Assembly: GCA_947643165.1 (NCBI GenBank)
Contig: CANRVB010000021.1
Coordinates: 1-44,187, forward strand
Length of the DNA: 44,187 nucleotides
Direction of reading: 5' to 3'
Origin: an uncultured Porphyromonadaceae bacterium
Lineage (GTDB): Bacteria; Bacteroidota; Bacteroidia; Bacteroidales; Muribaculaceae
Positions 35,466-44,117 of this stretch are shown one piece after another; position 1 is the first letter of the stretch, and each line of letters starts with the position of its first letter. The position numbers and the translations under genes are program-made. The notes below the pieces were generated by a model. The model saw only the letters and a program-made list of their open reading frames with translations. It was not told the origin of the DNA and made no database searches.

Positions 35466-35497
35466 CTTGCACGATAAGCACAAAGTGCGTACCTTTG
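35466..35497 (+). promoter_or_regulatory. Promoter of tRNA-Pro (CTTG-N20-TACCTTTG)
   Basis: CTTG at 35466-35469, 20 nt, TACCTTTG at 35490-35497. TTGCAC at -33 and GTGCGTACCTTTGCA at -7 are both shared with the SRP RNA promoter. Confidence 0.82.
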
Positions 35498-35514
35498 CAA
35501 CGCTTTAAGCTAAT

Positions 35515-35589
35515 CGGGGTGTAGCTCAGCCAGGTTAGAGTACGCGTCTGGGGGGCGTGTGGTCGGAAGTTCGAATCTTCTCACCCCGA
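35515..35589 (+). tRNA. tRNA-Pro (anticodon GGG)
   Basis: A 75-nt cloverleaf: acceptor CGGGGTG/CACCCCG, D stem GCTC/GAGT, anticodon stem CGCGT/GCGTG with loop CTGGGGG (anticodon GGG), T stem GGAAG/CTTCT with loop TTCGAAT, discriminator A. CCA is not encoded. Own promoter and terminator; a tRNA-dihydrouridine synthase gene follows 80 nt later. Confidence 0.95.
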
Positions 35590-35590
35590 C

Positions 35591-35632
35591 AAAGATTGGT
35601 TGTTGATTTGAATCAGCAATCAATCTTTTTTT
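35591..35632 (+). terminator. Terminator of tRNA-Pro
   Basis: An 18-bp stem with two G-T pairs (35591-35608 with 35611-35628), followed by a T tail reaching 35632, 2 nt after the tRNA end. Confidence 0.85.
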
Positions 35633-35668
35633 ATACCCGTGGCAACGTGGATTGCCATTTGAATATCT

Positions 35669-36619
35669 ATGGAATCTGATAGGAAAATCGATATCTTCAT
35701 GGCTCCGCTTCAGGGATTTACCGAAGTGGAATACCGCAGGGCGTATGTCGATGTATATGGTACCGATGCTGTGGATATGTGTTTCACTCCGTTTATCAGG
35801 ATTGAGCACGGAGAGCCCCGGCCAAAGGATCTGAGAGATGCGCTCTCTGGCCTTAACACGGGTGTTCCGTTTACGGTGCCTCAGATAATTTGCAATGGCC
35901 CTGAGGAATTGGTCATGTTGAGGGATATGCTGGTAGCCAATGGGATTACACGCATCGATATAAATGCCGGATGCCCTCACAAGCCGCAGGTCAACCGTGG
36001 CCGTGGATCCGGACTGTTGTCCGATCGGCAAAGATTCGGCCGGGTGATGGAGGCGGTCGCCCTTGATACACAATGCCGCTATTCGCTCAAGATGCGGCTC
36101 GGGACTACCGGCCCTGATGAATGGCGTGATCTTGTTGATGTGATAAACGATACGCCATTGGAATTTGTCACGGTTCATCCCCGCACAGGTAGTCAGCAGT
36201 ATTCAGGGACTGTTGATATGGATCGGTTTGTTGAGATTTGCCGTATGTTGCGCCACAAGGTTGTTTACAATGGCGATCTGCTTGCTCTCGATGATATTGA
36301 CAGGGTGGGTGCCTTGCAATGTCGTCCCGCAGGTGTGATGATAGGACGCGGATTGCTTGCCAGGCCTTCCCTGCCGTTGGAATGGCGCGACGGAGAGTCT
36401 TGGAGCCGTGACAAGCGTATGGCGCGGATAATGGCGCTTTATCAACGGTTTGAGGCGCTGATCACTCCACGGCTGTGCGGCGATTCCCAGATACTGTCCA
36501 AATTGCGGCCGTTCTGGCAATACCTTGAGCCGGAGATAGGCCGTAAGGCATCTAAGATGATATCCAAGGCCGGCAATATGGAGGCCTACCGGAAGGCACT
36601 GCGTTACGTAGATATGTAA
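35669..36619 (+). CDS. tRNA-dihydrouridine synthase (Dus family)
   Basis: Dus enzymes use FMN and NADPH to reduce uridines in the D loop of tRNA. The 316-residue protein has the N-terminal FMN barrel (IFMAPLQGFTEVEYRRAY), the conserved catalytic cysteine C102 in NAGCPHKPQVNRGRG, the SLKMRLGT strand, HPRTGSQQYSG, NGDLL, and GVMIGRGLLARPSL near the phosphate-binding end. The catalytic block normally reads NxGCP-x-x-K-V; here it is GCPHKPQV. The exact subtype (A, B or C) cannot be assigned. It lies directly after tRNA-Pro with an intervening terminator, so it is probably not in the same transcript. Confidence 0.93.
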   Translation: MESDRKIDIFMAPLQGFTEVEYRRAYVDVYGTDAVDMCFTPFIRIEHGEPRPKDLRDALSGLNTGVPFTVPQIICNGPEELVMLRDMLVANGITRIDINAGCPHKPQVNRGRGSGLLSDRQRFGRVMEAVALDTQCRYSLKMRLGTTGPDEWRDLVDVINDTPLEFVTVHPRTGSQQYSGTVDMDRFVEICRMLRHKVVYNGDLLALDDIDRVGALQCRPAGVMIGRGLLARPSLPLEWRDGESWSRDKRMARIMALYQRFEALITPRLCGDSQILSKLRPFWQYLEPEIGRKASKMISKAGNMEAYRKALRYVDM

Positions 36620-36689
36620 ATGCATTGTTAAAAATTGGCTAATTTATCGAAAAACGAGGGAGATACGGGGTTTAATTAGAAAAAAGGAG

Positions 36690-36697
36690 TAATTTTG
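36690..36697 (+). promoter_or_regulatory. Possible -7 element for the LtaS-like gene (TAATTTTG)
   Basis: TAATTTTG, 26 nt before the GTG start. No TTTG at the expected distance. Confidence 0.4.
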
Positions 36698-36722
36698 TGG
36701 CGATTTTTACCAATCGTTTACT

Positions 36723-38585
36723 GTGAAGTCGCGTGTAATCAGGTTTATTACCCAGTATTTGGGCTGTGTCATTATCATGGTGGCTATGAAAATGGTCTTC
36801 ATGTTGAGCTATTGTACCATATATTCAGATTTCGGAATAGCTGATTTATCGGCGGCATTGCTACATGGGCTTAGTATGGACATGGCTGTCGGTGGATATC
36901 TGATGATATTGCCTGGCATAATTCTCGTTGCTTCATCTATAGTCAGGTGCGATGTAGTGGACCGTATGCTCAGGATATACTGGACAGTCATGATGGCTGT
37001 ACTGGCTATGATTGAGCTTGCCGATATTGTGCTGTATGGTTACTGGGGATTCAAGCTCGACATGACCCCGATATTCTATTTCACATCGTCGCCTAAGCTG
37101 GCCATGGCGAGTGCAGAGTGGTGGATGATACCGCTTGCTGTTATTGCATGGTGCGCTATGTGGATGGCGTTCAGTTGGTTCATGAGGCTGATGTTGCGCA
37201 TTTCGCCGATAAGTGATCAGTTGCAGCGTAGGTCACTTACGGCAGTGTTGATGCTGTTGTTTACAGGTGTGCTGATATTGCCTATAAGGGGTGGCCTGAC
37301 GGTATCGACTATGAATATGTCGTATGCGTATTTCTCACCTTCCATGCCGCTTAACCATGCCGCTGTCAACCCGGCCTTCTCGTTGCTCTATTCAATGGGT
37401 CATCAGCAGAACTTCGGAAATCAGTTCAGATATTACAATAGCTCGGATGACGCGTGGCAGGCCGCCGGCCACCTTTTGGCTCTTGAGCCCGGTAGCAGTG
37501 AGGCCTGCGACAGTTCCATGCTTGGCACTGATCGTCCTGACATATATCTTATAATCCTTGAGAGCTTCTCAGCCAAGCTGATGCCATCGCTTGGTGGGGA
37601 GCCTGTGGCGCTCGGTCTCGACTCGATTGCCAATAGCGGCGGATCGCTGTTGTTCACTCATTTTTTTGCCAATAGTTTCCGCACGGATCGTGGAATCCCG
37701 TCAATACTCAGCGGAGTGCCAGCTCCTCCGACAACATCGCTCATGAAGCATGCCGAAATAGCTGAGAATATGCCCGATATCGCGTCGGTGCTTAGAGATG
37801 CAGGATACTCTACTCATTACTATTATGGCGGTGATATAAACTTCACAAATCAGCTGGCATACCTTCGTGCCGGAGGCTTCGGACATATTGTGAGCGATAA
37901 AGACTTTCCGATAAGTCTGCGCATGAGCAAGTGGGGAGTCGACGATGGCCCGCTGTTTGACCGCGTTGCTGCCGACATCCTCTCGGCCCGGGAGCCGGAA
38001 GACCGCTCTCCCCGTTTCGTGGTGATACAGACTTCAAGCAGTCATGAACCATATCATGTGCCTATGGAAACTCGTCATCCTGAGCCGGCTGCAAATGCGT
38101 TCATTTATGCTGACAGTTGTATGACGCATTGGATCAATACGTTGGCGGCCTCCGACTGCGGCAAAGACGCTCTTGTAGTCATAGTGCCCGATCATTATGG
38201 CGCATGGCCGAAAAACCTGTCGTTTGCCGATCGTCATCATGTGCCGTTGGTGCTGACCGGTGGGGCTTTGAAACGTACCGGAACCATAGATATCTATGGT
38301 TCTCAGAAAGATATGGCGGCAACACTGCTCAATATGCTGGGACTTGACAGCTCGGCATTCCCTTTGAGCCGTGATATGCTCGACAACCGCAATGCCGGCT
38401 ATGCATTCTTCAGCGAGCCGGATATGGCCGGAGTGATAAATCAGGAGGGTGTCCTGACGACAGAGGTGCTCGCAGGTTCGGATGTATCGGCCGGCGATAC
38501 TTCCGTAGGTGATACTGCCACAGTAAGAGCCTTCCTCCAGGTATTATATGATTATGCAGAGATGCTTCGAAAACAGAACCGTTAG
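36723..38585 (+). CDS. LTA-synthase-family (sulfatase-fold) membrane phosphotransferase
   Basis: This 620-residue inner-membrane protein has about five N-terminal helices (about 8-30, 40-68, 82-105, 130-160 and 175-195), then an extracytoplasmic alkaline-phosphatase-superfamily domain. The sites are E280 in LIILESFSAK (metal), the nucleophile T321 in NSFRTDRGIPS, and the metal-binding VPDHYGAWP block with the following RHHVPLVL segment. Relatives transfer phosphoglycerol or phosphoethanolamine groups to envelope polymers; lipoteichoic acid does not occur in this phylum, so a modified lipid A or glycan acceptor is likelier (inference). The start is GTG at 36723. The PAP2 gene begins 2 nt after its stop, so the pair is an operon that may handle the lipid by-products of transfer. 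Confidence 0.85.
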   Translation: MKSRVIRFITQYLGCVIIMVAMKMVFMLSYCTIYSDFGIADLSAALLHGLSMDMAVGGYLMILPGIILVASSIVRCDVVDRMLRIYWTVMMAVLAMIELADIVLYGYWGFKLDMTPIFYFTSSPKLAMASAEWWMIPLAVIAWCAMWMAFSWFMRLMLRISPISDQLQRRSLTAVLMLLFTGVLILPIRGGLTVSTMNMSYAYFSPSMPLNHAAVNPAFSLLYSMGHQQNFGNQFRYYNSSDDAWQAAGHLLALEPGSSEACDSSMLGTDRPDIYLIILESFSAKLMPSLGGEPVALGLDSIANSGGSLLFTHFFANSFRTDRGIPSILSGVPAPPTTSLMKHAEIAENMPDIASVLRDAGYSTHYYYGGDINFTNQLAYLRAGGFGHIVSDKDFPISLRMSKWGVDDGPLFDRVAADILSAREPEDRSPRFVVIQTSSSHEPYHVPMETRHPEPAANAFIYADSCMTHWINTLAASDCGKDALVVIVPDHYGAWPKNLSFADRHHVPLVLTGGALKRTGTIDIYGSQKDMAATLLNMLGLDSSAFPLSRDMLDNRNAGYAFFSEPDMAGVINQEGVLTTEVLAGSDVSAGDTSVGDTATVRAFLQVLYDYAEMLRKQNR

Positions 38586-38587
38586 AT

Positions 38588-39310
38588 ATGCTCGAAATAC
38601 TGAATCAGATAGACAGCGCGATGCTGTTGTTTCTTAATTCCTACCACACCGAGTGGCTCGACAATTTCATGATGCTCTTTACCGGGCGTTTTGTATGGAT
38701 CCCTATGTACCTTGTCTTCACTATCGTGGTGTTCAAGTGCTACGGTTGGAAACAGGCCATTGTGGTTCTGATAGGCATAGGGCTGGCTATCACTATGGCC
38801 GATCAGATATGTGCCACCGTCATCCGACCGTTGGTCGGACGCATGCGTCCCACTTGTCTGGATAATCCGCTGTCTGAGTTTGTTACGGTAGTCAACGGTT
38901 ACCGTGGTGGGCGCCACGGCTTTCCATCGTGTCATGCCGCGAACTCGTTTGCGCTTGTGGCTTATCTGTCAGTGCTCATACCGCACCGCCGGTTCATCAT
39001 ATTCCTGATAGTCTGGGCTATGGTCAATTGCTACAGCCGTATGTATCTTGGCGTACATTATCCGGGCGACATCCTTGTGGGCGGAATAATAGGCTCTATG
39101 ATAGGGTATGCCTGTGCTTGTGGAGTCGACAAAAGTCTGAAACGCATGAACCGCAACCCGGCACGTTTTTATGGAACCAGCCATTACGGCATAACCCATG
39201 GATATGTGAATATGCCGTTCGTAAGGTCGATACATGTCGGTATATCTGATTTCGGCCTGCTGTCGGGAATGGCGGTGGCCATTGTGCTTGGTCTGCTTGC
39301 GTTGGGCTGA
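38588..39310 (+). CDS. PAP2-family membrane phosphatase
   Basis: This 240-residue protein has about six hydrophobic helices and the three catalytic motifs of the acid-phosphatase/PAP2 superfamily: R80-x6-R87P88 (the first residue is Arg instead of Lys), P113-S-x-H116 in GFPSCHAAN, and S150R-x3-G-x-H157-x3-D161 in SRMYLGVHYPGD. The superfamily removes phosphate from lipids such as undecaprenyl pyrophosphate, phosphatidic acid or lipid A phosphate. The 2-nt gap to the LtaS-like gene suggests translational coupling and a joint role in envelope modification. The substrate is not visible in the sequence. Confidence 0.93.
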   Translation: MLEILNQIDSAMLLFLNSYHTEWLDNFMMLFTGRFVWIPMYLVFTIVVFKCYGWKQAIVVLIGIGLAITMADQICATVIRPLVGRMRPTCLDNPLSEFVTVVNGYRGGRHGFPSCHAANSFALVAYLSVLIPHRRFIIFLIVWAMVNCYSRMYLGVHYPGDILVGGIIGSMIGYACACGVDKSLKRMNRNPARFYGTSHYGITHGYVNMPFVRSIHVGISDFGLLSGMAVAIVLGLLALG

Positions 39311-39358
39311 TTGTCAAGGCCGCAGGTCATGCGACTATTCAAAAAAGGTGTGGATTGA

Positions 39359-39390
39359 TTTGCGCGGATGCGCTGATTGTGCTATATTTG
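39359..39390 (+). promoter_or_regulatory. Promoter of pyrH-frr (TTTG-N20-TATATTTG)
   Basis: TTTG at 39359-39362, 20 nt, TATATTTG at 39383-39390. A small hairpin (GCAGG-tataat-CCTGC, 39396-39411) lies at the 5' end of the transcript. Confidence 0.85.
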
Positions 39391-39445
39391 CACTCGCAGG
39401 TATAATCCTGCATGACCGGAAAACAAACTAAGACCGATAATAAAG

Positions 39446-40168
39446 ATGGAGAATACATCTGCCATGCCTTACAAACGAGTCTTGTTGAAGCTCAGCGGTG
39501 AGTCGCTGATGGGACATCAGGGCTACGGAATTGACACAGAGCGGCTTAATGAGTATGCCGCACAGATTGCCGCGGCTGCCCGCAGCGGCGTCCAGATAGC
39601 CATAGTGATAGGCGGAGGAAATATATTCCGCGGCCTCAGCGGTGCCTCGAAAGGTTTTGACCGCGTCAAGGGCGACCAGATGGGTATGCTTGCCACAACT
39701 ATCAACTCGCTTGCCCTGACATCTGCACTCGAGGCTATAGGTCAGCCTGTCAGGATGTTAACCGCCATCAACATGTATCCCGTTGGCGAGCAATATTCGC
39801 CTATGCGCGCCATCGAGACAATGAACCGCGGAGAGGTGGCCATATTGGCAGGTGGTACCGGTTGTCCGTTCTTCACCACTGATACCGGCGCGGCCCTGCG
39901 CGGTGTAGAGACAAAAGCCGATGTGATGCTGAAGGGAACACGTGTGGACGGCATATATACCGCTGATCCTGAGAAAGATCCGACTGCTACCAAATTTGAT
40001 AAGATAACCTATGATGAGGTCTATACACGCGGACTCAAGGTGATGGATCTTACGGCTACTGCCCTTTGCAAGGAAAACGGCCTGCCCATAGTGGTCTTCG
40101 ACATGGATACGAAGGGTAATTTGGAGAGAGTGCTAAAGGGCGATCCGATAGGCACTTACGTGTATTGA
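39446..40168 (+). CDS. pyrH: UMP kinase
   Basis: PyrH phosphorylates UMP to UDP with ATP and is a hexameric enzyme of pyrimidine synthesis. The 240 residues show the amino-acid-kinase fold: [12 protein letters not shown] (N-terminal ATP block), the [11 protein letters not shown] glycine loop (53-63), [15 protein letters not shown] (UMP contact), [17 protein letters not shown], and [12 protein letters not shown]. It lies 23 nt before frr with its own promoter upstream, forming the common pyrH-frr pair. The start ATG 39446 gives [12 protein letters not shown]; the internal ATG at residue 7 is an alternative. Confidence 0.97.
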   Translation: MENTSAMPYKRVLLKLSGESLMGHQGYGIDTERLNEYAAQIAAAARSGVQIAIVIGGGNIFRGLSGASKGFDRVKGDQMGMLATTINSLALTSALEAIGQPVRMLTAINMYPVGEQYSPMRAIETMNRGEVAILAGGTGCPFFTTDTGAALRGVETKADVMLKGTRVDGIYTADPEKDPTATKFDKITYDEVYTRGLKVMDLTATALCKENGLPIVVFDMDTKGNLERVLKGDPIGTYVY

Positions 40169-40191
40169 TCAATAATAAAATCATAAGAAAT

Positions 40192-40749
40192 ATGGATACA
40201 AAACCTTATCTTGACGCAGCCGAGGAAAAAATGGAGCTGGCAACAGCTTATCTCGACGAGTCGCTCACTCATATTCGTGCCGGCAAGGCAAATCCGAAGC
40301 TTATCGACGGTATACGTGTTGAATACTATGGCTCGCTTGTGCCTATCAGCAATGTTGCCAATGTGAGTGTCCCGGATGCGCGTACCATAGCCATAACTCC
40401 GTGGGAAAAGCCTATGTTTAAGGAGATTGAGAAGGCTATCATAAACAGTGAACTTGGTATCACTCCCGAAAATAACGGTGAGGTGATCCGTCTGTCGATT
40501 CCGCCGCTGACGGAAGAGCGCCGCAAGGCTCTGGTGAAGCAATCGAAAGCGGAGGCCGAGCAGGCAAAAGTTTCGGTGCGTAATGCAAGACGCGAAGCCA
40601 TTGACAGTCTGAAGAAAGCGATCAAACAGGGTATGCCTGAGGATGTTGAGAAGGATGCTGAGGGCGCAGTGCAAAAATTGCATGATAAGTATCTGAAAAA
40701 GATCGATGATCTGTTTATGGTGAAGGAGAAGGAAATACTGACGGTATAA
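40192..40749 (+). CDS. frr: Ribosome recycling factor
   Basis: It splits the post-termination ribosome with EF-G so the subunits can be reused. The 185-residue length is standard. The long three-helix bundle has the conserved blocks [37 protein letters not shown], and the C-terminal [31 protein letters not shown] helix split over 116-145. The frame is open to 40165, but ATG 40192 ([14 protein letters not shown]) is the start that matches the family. It is the last gene of pyrH-frr, followed by a GC-rich hairpin. Confidence 0.97.
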   Translation: MDTKPYLDAAEEKMELATAYLDESLTHIRAGKANPKLIDGIRVEYYGSLVPISNVANVSVPDARTIAITPWEKPMFKEIEKAIINSELGITPENNGEVIRLSIPPLTEERRKALVKQSKAEAEQAKVSVRNARREAIDSLKKAIKQGMPEDVEKDAEGAVQKLHDKYLKKIDDLFMVKEKEILTV

Positions 40750-40769
40750 AGGCCGTGAGGTAAGAAAAA

Positions 40770-40799
40770 CGGGCCCGGAATTGAATTTTTCCGGGCCCG
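40770..40799. terminator. Terminator after frr
   Basis: An 11-bp stem (40770-40780 with 40789-40799) with a CGGGCCCG core. The plus-strand tail is A3T3 only, while the minus-strand tail has five T, so it may work better in the reverse direction. Confidence 0.65.
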
Positions 40800-40824
40800 A
40801 AATTTAGGCCGGCGTTGAACTGAA

Positions 40825-41424
40825 ATGCATCAAAATCTATCTGACAAGGATCTGTTGAAGCTGCTTACAAGTGGCTCTGAGACAGGGTTTAACGAGATAT
40901 GCCGACGGTATACGCGCCGGCTGTATCTGTATTGTCAGAGGTATACCCGGAGCAGGTTTGACATTGAGAATCTGGTGCAGGATATTTTGATGGGGGTATG
41001 GGCCTACCGGGACCGGATCGACCCGGAAGGGGGGCTTGAGCCGCTTCTGATGTCGATAGCGCGGCGGCGGTGTGTGGATATGGTGCGGGAGACGGTGAAT
41101 TCGCCTGTGTATGAGGACTTTGTGGAGTATAGAGATTCGGTGGCGGATGATTCGGGGAGCGAGCTGGAGTATGAGGAATATAGCGCGCATTTGCGCGAAC
41201 TGATCCGAAAACTACCTGATAATCAGAGGCTTGTGATTGAATTGTCGAGGTTCCACTATCTGAGCAATGATGAGATAGCGCGGGAGCTTGGGATAAGCGA
41301 GAAGACGGTGAGGAACCGTATATCGCTGGGCCTGAGGCGATTGCGTGTGAATTTAGGGTATGTGAGGATGTTGATATTGCCGGCGGTAATGTTTGCGGAA
41401 TTGTATGGAGGTTGGTGTAAGTAA
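40825..41424 (+). CDS. ECF-family RNA polymerase sigma-70 factor
   Basis: This 199-residue protein has sigma region 2 (about 10-75, with DIENLVQDILMGVWAYRDR, the promoter -10 and core-binding part) and region 4 (about 125-190, with LPDNQRLVIELSRFHYLSNDEIARELGISEKTVRNRISLGLRRLR, a helix-turn-helix, listed here as a positional span). No region 3 or 1.1 exists, as usual in ECF factors. The gene is 38 nt ahead of a FecR-type anti-sigma factor. In Bacteroidota such pairs switch on polysaccharide-utilisation genes after a surface receptor signals binding. The C-terminus (RMLILPAVMFAELYGGWCK) extends past the fold and overlaps a possible alternative start of the next gene. Confidence 0.92.
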   Translation: MHQNLSDKDLLKLLTSGSETGFNEICRRYTRRLYLYCQRYTRSRFDIENLVQDILMGVWAYRDRIDPEGGLEPLLMSIARRRCVDMVRETVNSPVYEDFVEYRDSVADDSGSELEYEEYSAHLRELIRKLPDNQRLVIELSRFHYLSNDEIARELGISEKTVRNRISLGLRRLRVNLGYVRMLILPAVMFAELYGGWCK

Positions 41425-41461
41425 CAGAAATTCAAGTAATTACGTTCAAGATAGGAAAGCG

Positions 41462-42454
41462 ATGGAAGAGCTTGTCAAGAAGTTTAAGTCTAATAGGTTG
41501 TCGGCGAGTGAGTTGGCAAAATTCAGGTTGCTCGTGGGCAAAATGTCGGATGAGGAGCTTGAACAGTTGTTCCAGCAGTATGGCCGAGAGGATGCGGAGA
41601 GCGGTGAGGTGAGCGATGATGAGATAGCGGGAATACTGGCGAGGCTCCGGGGGCGGATAGCTTCGGAGCGTCTGCGGGCGGGTAGACCGAGGCGCCGTGT
41701 GCCAATGGTTGCGGCGGCGGCGGTGGTGCTGGTGCTTGCGGGTGTTGTGGCGTGGCTGTATGTGAGTCTGGGGCGGTACAGCCGTTATGACCAGTTGCTG
41801 TCGTCGGGTACTGAGATACGTACGGGAGTTGACGAGCGTGTGAGTGTGAAGTTGCCTGACGGTACGGATGCGGAGATAGGTTCGGATTCGTATGTGAGGT
41901 ATTCGATGAGGGATTTCAATGACCGGGAGCGCATAATAGACGGGGGCGGTGAGCTGAAGCTGTCGGTCGCGCATGACGGGGGCTGTCCGTTTTATGTGAG
42001 GTCGCGTGGTCTGGAGGTAAAGGTTGTCGGGACTCGTTTTATACTTGTTGCGCGCGAGGGTTCGGATTCGGCGATGCTGTATCTGGAGGAGGGTGCAGTG
42101 GAGATGCGGTCGACGGCAACGGGGGATGCTGTCAGGATCCATCCTCAGGAGATGGCGATAATGGATTACAGGACGGGCCGTCTGCGTGTGGAGAATATAG
42201 ACAACGGGAATGACGCGATGGCGATGATGCGCGGTGATATGGCATTTACGGGTGTAGCTTTGGGTGATGTGCTGTCGCGTGTAGGGGAGGCGTACGGGGT
42301 GAGGTTTGTGTATGCGGAGGATGATGTAGCGGGAAAGGTGTTCACGGGGTATGTGCCGAGCACTGATCTGGAAGAGGCGACAGGTATATTGACGGAGGTG
42401 TTCAATCTGAGGGCGGAGATGTCGGGGGGAGATGTGATTCTGAGGGGTGAATGA
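41462..42454 (+). CDS. FecR-family anti-sigma factor
   Basis: This 330-residue membrane-spanning regulator keeps the cognate ECF factor inactive until a surface signal arrives through a TonB receptor. There is an N-terminal cytoplasmic part (MEELVKKFKSNRLSASELAKF), a single helix at about 80-102 (MVAAAAVVLVLAGVVAWLY), the periplasmic FecR domain (about 120-215; VKLPDGTDAEIGSDSYVRY and VKVVGTRFIL), and a C-terminal DUF4974/STN-like module (from about 262; FTGVALGDVLSRVGEAYG), which contacts receptor plugs. ATG 41462 has an AGGAAAG site in front, while the open frame reaches back to a TTG at 41393 inside the sigma gene. The usual SusC-like receptor does not follow; a sulfatase does. Confidence 0.9.
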   Translation: MEELVKKFKSNRLSASELAKFRLLVGKMSDEELEQLFQQYGREDAESGEVSDDEIAGILARLRGRIASERLRAGRPRRRVPMVAAAAVVLVLAGVVAWLYVSLGRYSRYDQLLSSGTEIRTGVDERVSVKLPDGTDAEIGSDSYVRYSMRDFNDRERIIDGGGELKLSVAHDGGCPFYVRSRGLEVKVVGTRFILVAREGSDSAMLYLEEGAVEMRSTATGDAVRIHPQEMAIMDYRTGRLRVENIDNGNDAMAMMRGDMAFTGVALGDVLSRVGEAYGVRFVYAEDDVAGKVFTGYVPSTDLEEATGILTEVFNLRAEMSGGDVILRGE

Positions 42455-42630
42455 GCGGGCGCGTGGGTGAATTATGCTGTAAAACATAAATGCCGGAGGG
42501 GACAATGGGCCGGGGATCACGATATAACAGATAGGGGCTGCAATGCAGCCGCGAAGCAAAAACAGGTACCTACGAACAATAAATGAACAAATGTCGGCAG
42601 GTATAGAGCACAATTATCTAACTTAATGAT

Positions 42631-44112
42631 ATGAATAAGAGAACGAAGATGCTGGCGGGCATGATGCTGGCGGGGGTCACGGCTTTTGCCGGAGAGCGTG
42701 TGGAGAAACCGAATGTGATAGTCATTCTTGCGGATGACATAGGGTATGGAGATATAGGCTGCTATGGAGCGGAGCGGATATCGACTCCGAACATAGATGC
42801 TCTTGCGGGGCAGGGGGTCCGGTTTACGAATGCGTATGCTCCGGCATCGACGTCGTCGCCGTCGCGGTATGCTATGCTGACGGGGCGCTATGCGTGGCGC
42901 AAGAATGTGGGTATTCTGCCTGCGGACGCGCCGTTGACGATAGGTGATGATGATCTGACGATAGCGGAGCTGTTCAGGCGGAACGGTTATTCGACGGCTC
43001 TTGTGGGCAAGTGGCATTTAGGCCTGGGGTCGGCGGAGCGACGTGTTGATTTCAACGGAAAGATAGCGGGTGGTCCGAATGACATAGGGTTTGAATACGC
43101 GTATTTCTTTCCGGCGACGAACGACAGGGTTCCGTGTGTGTATATAGAGAATGACCGAGTGGCGGGACTTGACAAGTCGGACCCGATAGAGGTGTCGTAT
43201 AAGCATAAGGTTGGGAGCGATCCTACGGGCAAGGAGAATCCGGAGATGCTGACTCTGAAGCCTGTGTGGGGCCATGACGGGACGATAGTGAACGGAATAA
43301 GCCGGATAGGGTGGATGTCGGGAGGCACCGGGGCGCGTTGGAATGACGAGCGAATGGCCGGTGAACTGCTTGAGCGAGCGGTGGAGTATGTGGCGGAGCA
43401 CAAGGATGAGCCGTTTTTCATGTATTACGCACCGAACAACGCGCATGAGCCGCGAGTAGCCTCGGAGCGGTTCAGGGGAAAGTCGGCCGCGGGTATATAT
43501 GGGGATGTGATAGAGGAGTTTGACTATTGTGTGGGGGAGCTTGTGTCGAGTCTGAAGTCGGCGGGAATATATGAGAATACGATAATCATAGTGACTTCGG
43601 ATAATGCGCCGATGATAAAGGAGGGATATGATGACGGTGCATTTGAAAATATCGGGACGCATGATCCGTATGGAGATATGAGGGGGGAGAAGTATTCGCT
43701 GTATGAGGGAGGCTCGCGAGTTCCATTCATATATTCGTGGCCGTCGGCGGTAAAGGCGCCATTCGAGCAGTCGCGGCGTTTCGGGTTCATGGATCTGAAA
43801 TCGACGTTGGCGAGTATGCTCGGTCTTGAAATGACAGAGGCAGAGACGGGTGATGGAGCAGACGGCTCGATGTTATTCAGGAGGCCTGACGCGGAGGACT
43901 ACAGGGAGTATATATTGACTCAGAACAACGGAGGGGATATAGCATTGAGGCGTGGGGACTGGAAGTATATAGCGGCGCGGCGCGGCGCGGGTGCGGAGCT
44001 GTATAATCTGGCAAAGGATCCGCATGAGCTGCATGATCTGTCGCTGGCGTGTCCGGAAGTCAGCCGAGAGTTCAGGGAGTGGATAAGACGTGATTCGCTC
44101 GGAGTGAAATAG
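42631..44112 (+). CDS. Serine-type sulfatase (alkaline-phosphatase superfamily)
   Basis: This 493-residue exported sulfatase has a signal peptide ending near AGVTAFA (about residue 20), metal-site D35-D36 in LADDIGYGD, and the maturation motif S75-S-P-S-R79. Residue 75 is Ser, not Cys, so the formylglycine would be made by an anaerobic radical-SAM maturase (anSME) encoded elsewhere. GKWHLG (about 125-130), NNAHEP, VTSDN and the C-terminal ALRRGDWKYI strand are typical of S1 arylsulfatases. Substrates of relatives include sulfated mucin glycans and glycosaminoglycans. It begins 177 nt after the FecR gene, so it is probably under the same ECF control (inference). The codons are strongly G-rich at the third position compared with the gcv block. 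Confidence 0.93.
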   Translation: MNKRTKMLAGMMLAGVTAFAGERVEKPNVIVILADDIGYGDIGCYGAERISTPNIDALAGQGVRFTNAYAPASTSSPSRYAMLTGRYAWRKNVGILPADAPLTIGDDDLTIAELFRRNGYSTALVGKWHLGLGSAERRVDFNGKIAGGPNDIGFEYAYFFPATNDRVPCVYIENDRVAGLDKSDPIEVSYKHKVGSDPTGKENPEMLTLKPVWGHDGTIVNGISRIGWMSGGTGARWNDERMAGELLERAVEYVAEHKDEPFFMYYAPNNAHEPRVASERFRGKSAAGIYGDVIEEFDYCVGELVSSLKSAGIYENTIIIVTSDNAPMIKEGYDDGAFENIGTHDPYGDMRGEKYSLYEGGSRVPFIYSWPSAVKAPFEQSRRFGFMDLKSTLASMLGLEMTEAETGDGADGSMLFRRPDAEDYREYILTQNNGGDIALRRGDWKYIAARRGAGAELYNLAKDPHELHDLSLACPEVSREFREWIRRDSLGVK

Positions 44113-44117
44113 AACAG

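Noticed and set aside
35515..35640. An integration (attachment) site at the tRNA-Pro 3' end
   Set aside because: No integrase gene and no direct repeat of the tRNA 3' end was seen in the window.
41432..42613. A 393-residue frame antisense to the FecR gene
   Set aside because: Low-complexity His/Arg-rich product that is only the complement of G-rich codons; FecR has domain evidence.
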